A stretch of DNA of 64,000 nt, from contig NZ_CP012750.1 in NCBI RefSeq assembly GCF_001302565.1, positions 620,001 to 684,000 of the forward strand, read 5' to 3'. The translations under genes and the position numbers were made by a program. Of the stretch, positions 63,540 through 64,000 are shown piece after piece (the stretch's first letter is position 1; each line of letters opens with the position of its first letter). This DNA is from Glutamicibacter halophytocola (GTDB taxonomy: Bacteria; Actinomycetota; Actinomycetes; Actinomycetales; Micrococcaceae). The notes beneath the pieces are model-generated. The model was given only the letters and a program-made list of their open reading frames with translations, made no database searches and had not been told where the DNA came from.

Positions 63540-64000
63540 ATGACCAACTACCCGCGTGACGAATTTGATCGCGTTCCGGAGTTCAACACCCGTGTCGGTT
63601 CACACCATGCGCACGGATGGGCGCAGTCCGCGGCCTCAAAGTCAACCGGTGGCAAATTGCTGTGGGTAGTGCTGACGGCCGTGATCGTCCTGGCCATCGG
63701 CGTAGCATCCTTCATCTTCGGCCCCCAGCTCAAAGACAGCCTCGCGGGCCCTTCCAGCGATGAGAGCTTGCAGTCCCAAGGCGGCGGGGAGTCTGCCGAT
63801 AGTTCTCAGGAGGCTTCACCGAGCGAATCCGCATCGCCATCCAGCACCATTGATGAAGCAGACGTGCTCTTTGGCCAGAAGATCGGCGTGTACAACGGCG
63901 CAAATGTTGCCGGCGTCGCGGGTGCTGGCGAAGAGGCCATGGCAGAAGCCGGGTTCACCAACATCGTCGCCGATAACTGGAGCAAGCCGGCGGATGTTTC
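63540..64000 (+). CDS. LytR_C-domain membrane protein, cut by window end
   Basis: ATG 63540 follows AAGGACAAGA. The N-terminal cytoplasmic part, one membrane helix (about 42-60), a serine-rich linker and then GQKIGVYNGANVAGVAGAGEEAMAEAGF, a LytR C-terminal-type domain that is linked to wall polymer attachment proteins. The gene runs past the window end. Confidence 0.8.
   Translation, partial: MTNYPRDEFDRVPEFNTRVGSHHAHGWAQSAASKSTGGKLLWVVLTAVIVLAIGVASFIFGPQLKDSLAGPSSDESLQSQGGGESADSSQEASPSESASPSSTIDEADVLFGQKIGVYNGANVAGVAGAGEEAMAEAGFTNIVADNWSKPADV

Overview
The window is high-GC actinobacterial DNA from a member of the Micrococcaceae. The 16S rRNA gene at 42.6 kb has an Arthrobacter/Glutamicibacter-type sequence, and the host genes (otsA/otsB, a UgpC-type sugar ATPase, DUF808, ThrE-type exporter, ung, DUF3263, LytR_C) fit that group. 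No species is claimed.

From 1 to about 38.94 kb lies most of a temperate siphovirus prophage, read almost entirely on the + strand. Its left end (integrase, repressor, attL) is outside the window. Its right end is marked by a 3' tRNA fragment of proline type at 38916-38942, followed by what looks like the original tRNA terminator (attR). Prophage order: recombination/replication genes (ssb, nrdH, an O-like initiator with internal tandem repeats, a partner protein, a RusA resolvase; 0-5.8 kb); an RNA-repair pair (RNA ligase and polynucleotide kinase-phosphatase; 5.9-7.9 kb); a string of about 14 tiny overlapping unknown genes (7.9-11.7 kb); a tRNA-Thr-like gene with a broken acceptor stem; an HNH nuclease and a small primase-polymerase-like protein; the packaging and head genes (terminase small and large subunits, portal, MuF-type head protein, scaffold, decoration, major capsid); connectors; tail genes including a chaperone pair with a CCCAAAC frameshift site and a 1203-residue tape measure; baseplate/fibre proteins with GH18 and carbohydrate-binding domains; then the lysis genes (DUF2746 protein, M15 endolysin, holin-like protein, extra wall-binding protein). 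The last 2 kb holds a leftward group (exported protein, Xis-like HTH protein, two tiny membrane proteins) under a promoter with a large palindromic operator.

The most striking cargo is at 17.3-18.6 kb. The MuF head protein carries a C-terminal EndoU-type RNase domain and overlaps a small acidic gene that looks like its immunity protein, giving a phage-borne polymorphic toxin-immunity pair. The RNA ligase/Pnkp pair is a second accessory system.

Beyond attR come tRNA-Gln and tRNA-Glu, an IS1249-like insertion sequence with clear inverted repeats and a 10-bp target duplication, about 1.4 kb with no recognisable gene, and a complete rrn operon (16S-23S-5S). An IclR-type gene that looks 5'-truncated lies between the operon 5S and a second, separate 5S gene. 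The host segment from 49.4 kb holds the sugar ABC ATPase and trehalose synthesis genes (-), a membrane-anchored DsbA-like protein, tRNA-Thr, DUF808, a candidate restriction-modification pair, a GNAT acetyltransferase, tRNA-Val, a luciferase-like oxidoreductase, a ThrE-type exporter, ung, and the start of a DUF3263/LytR_C pair cut by the window end.
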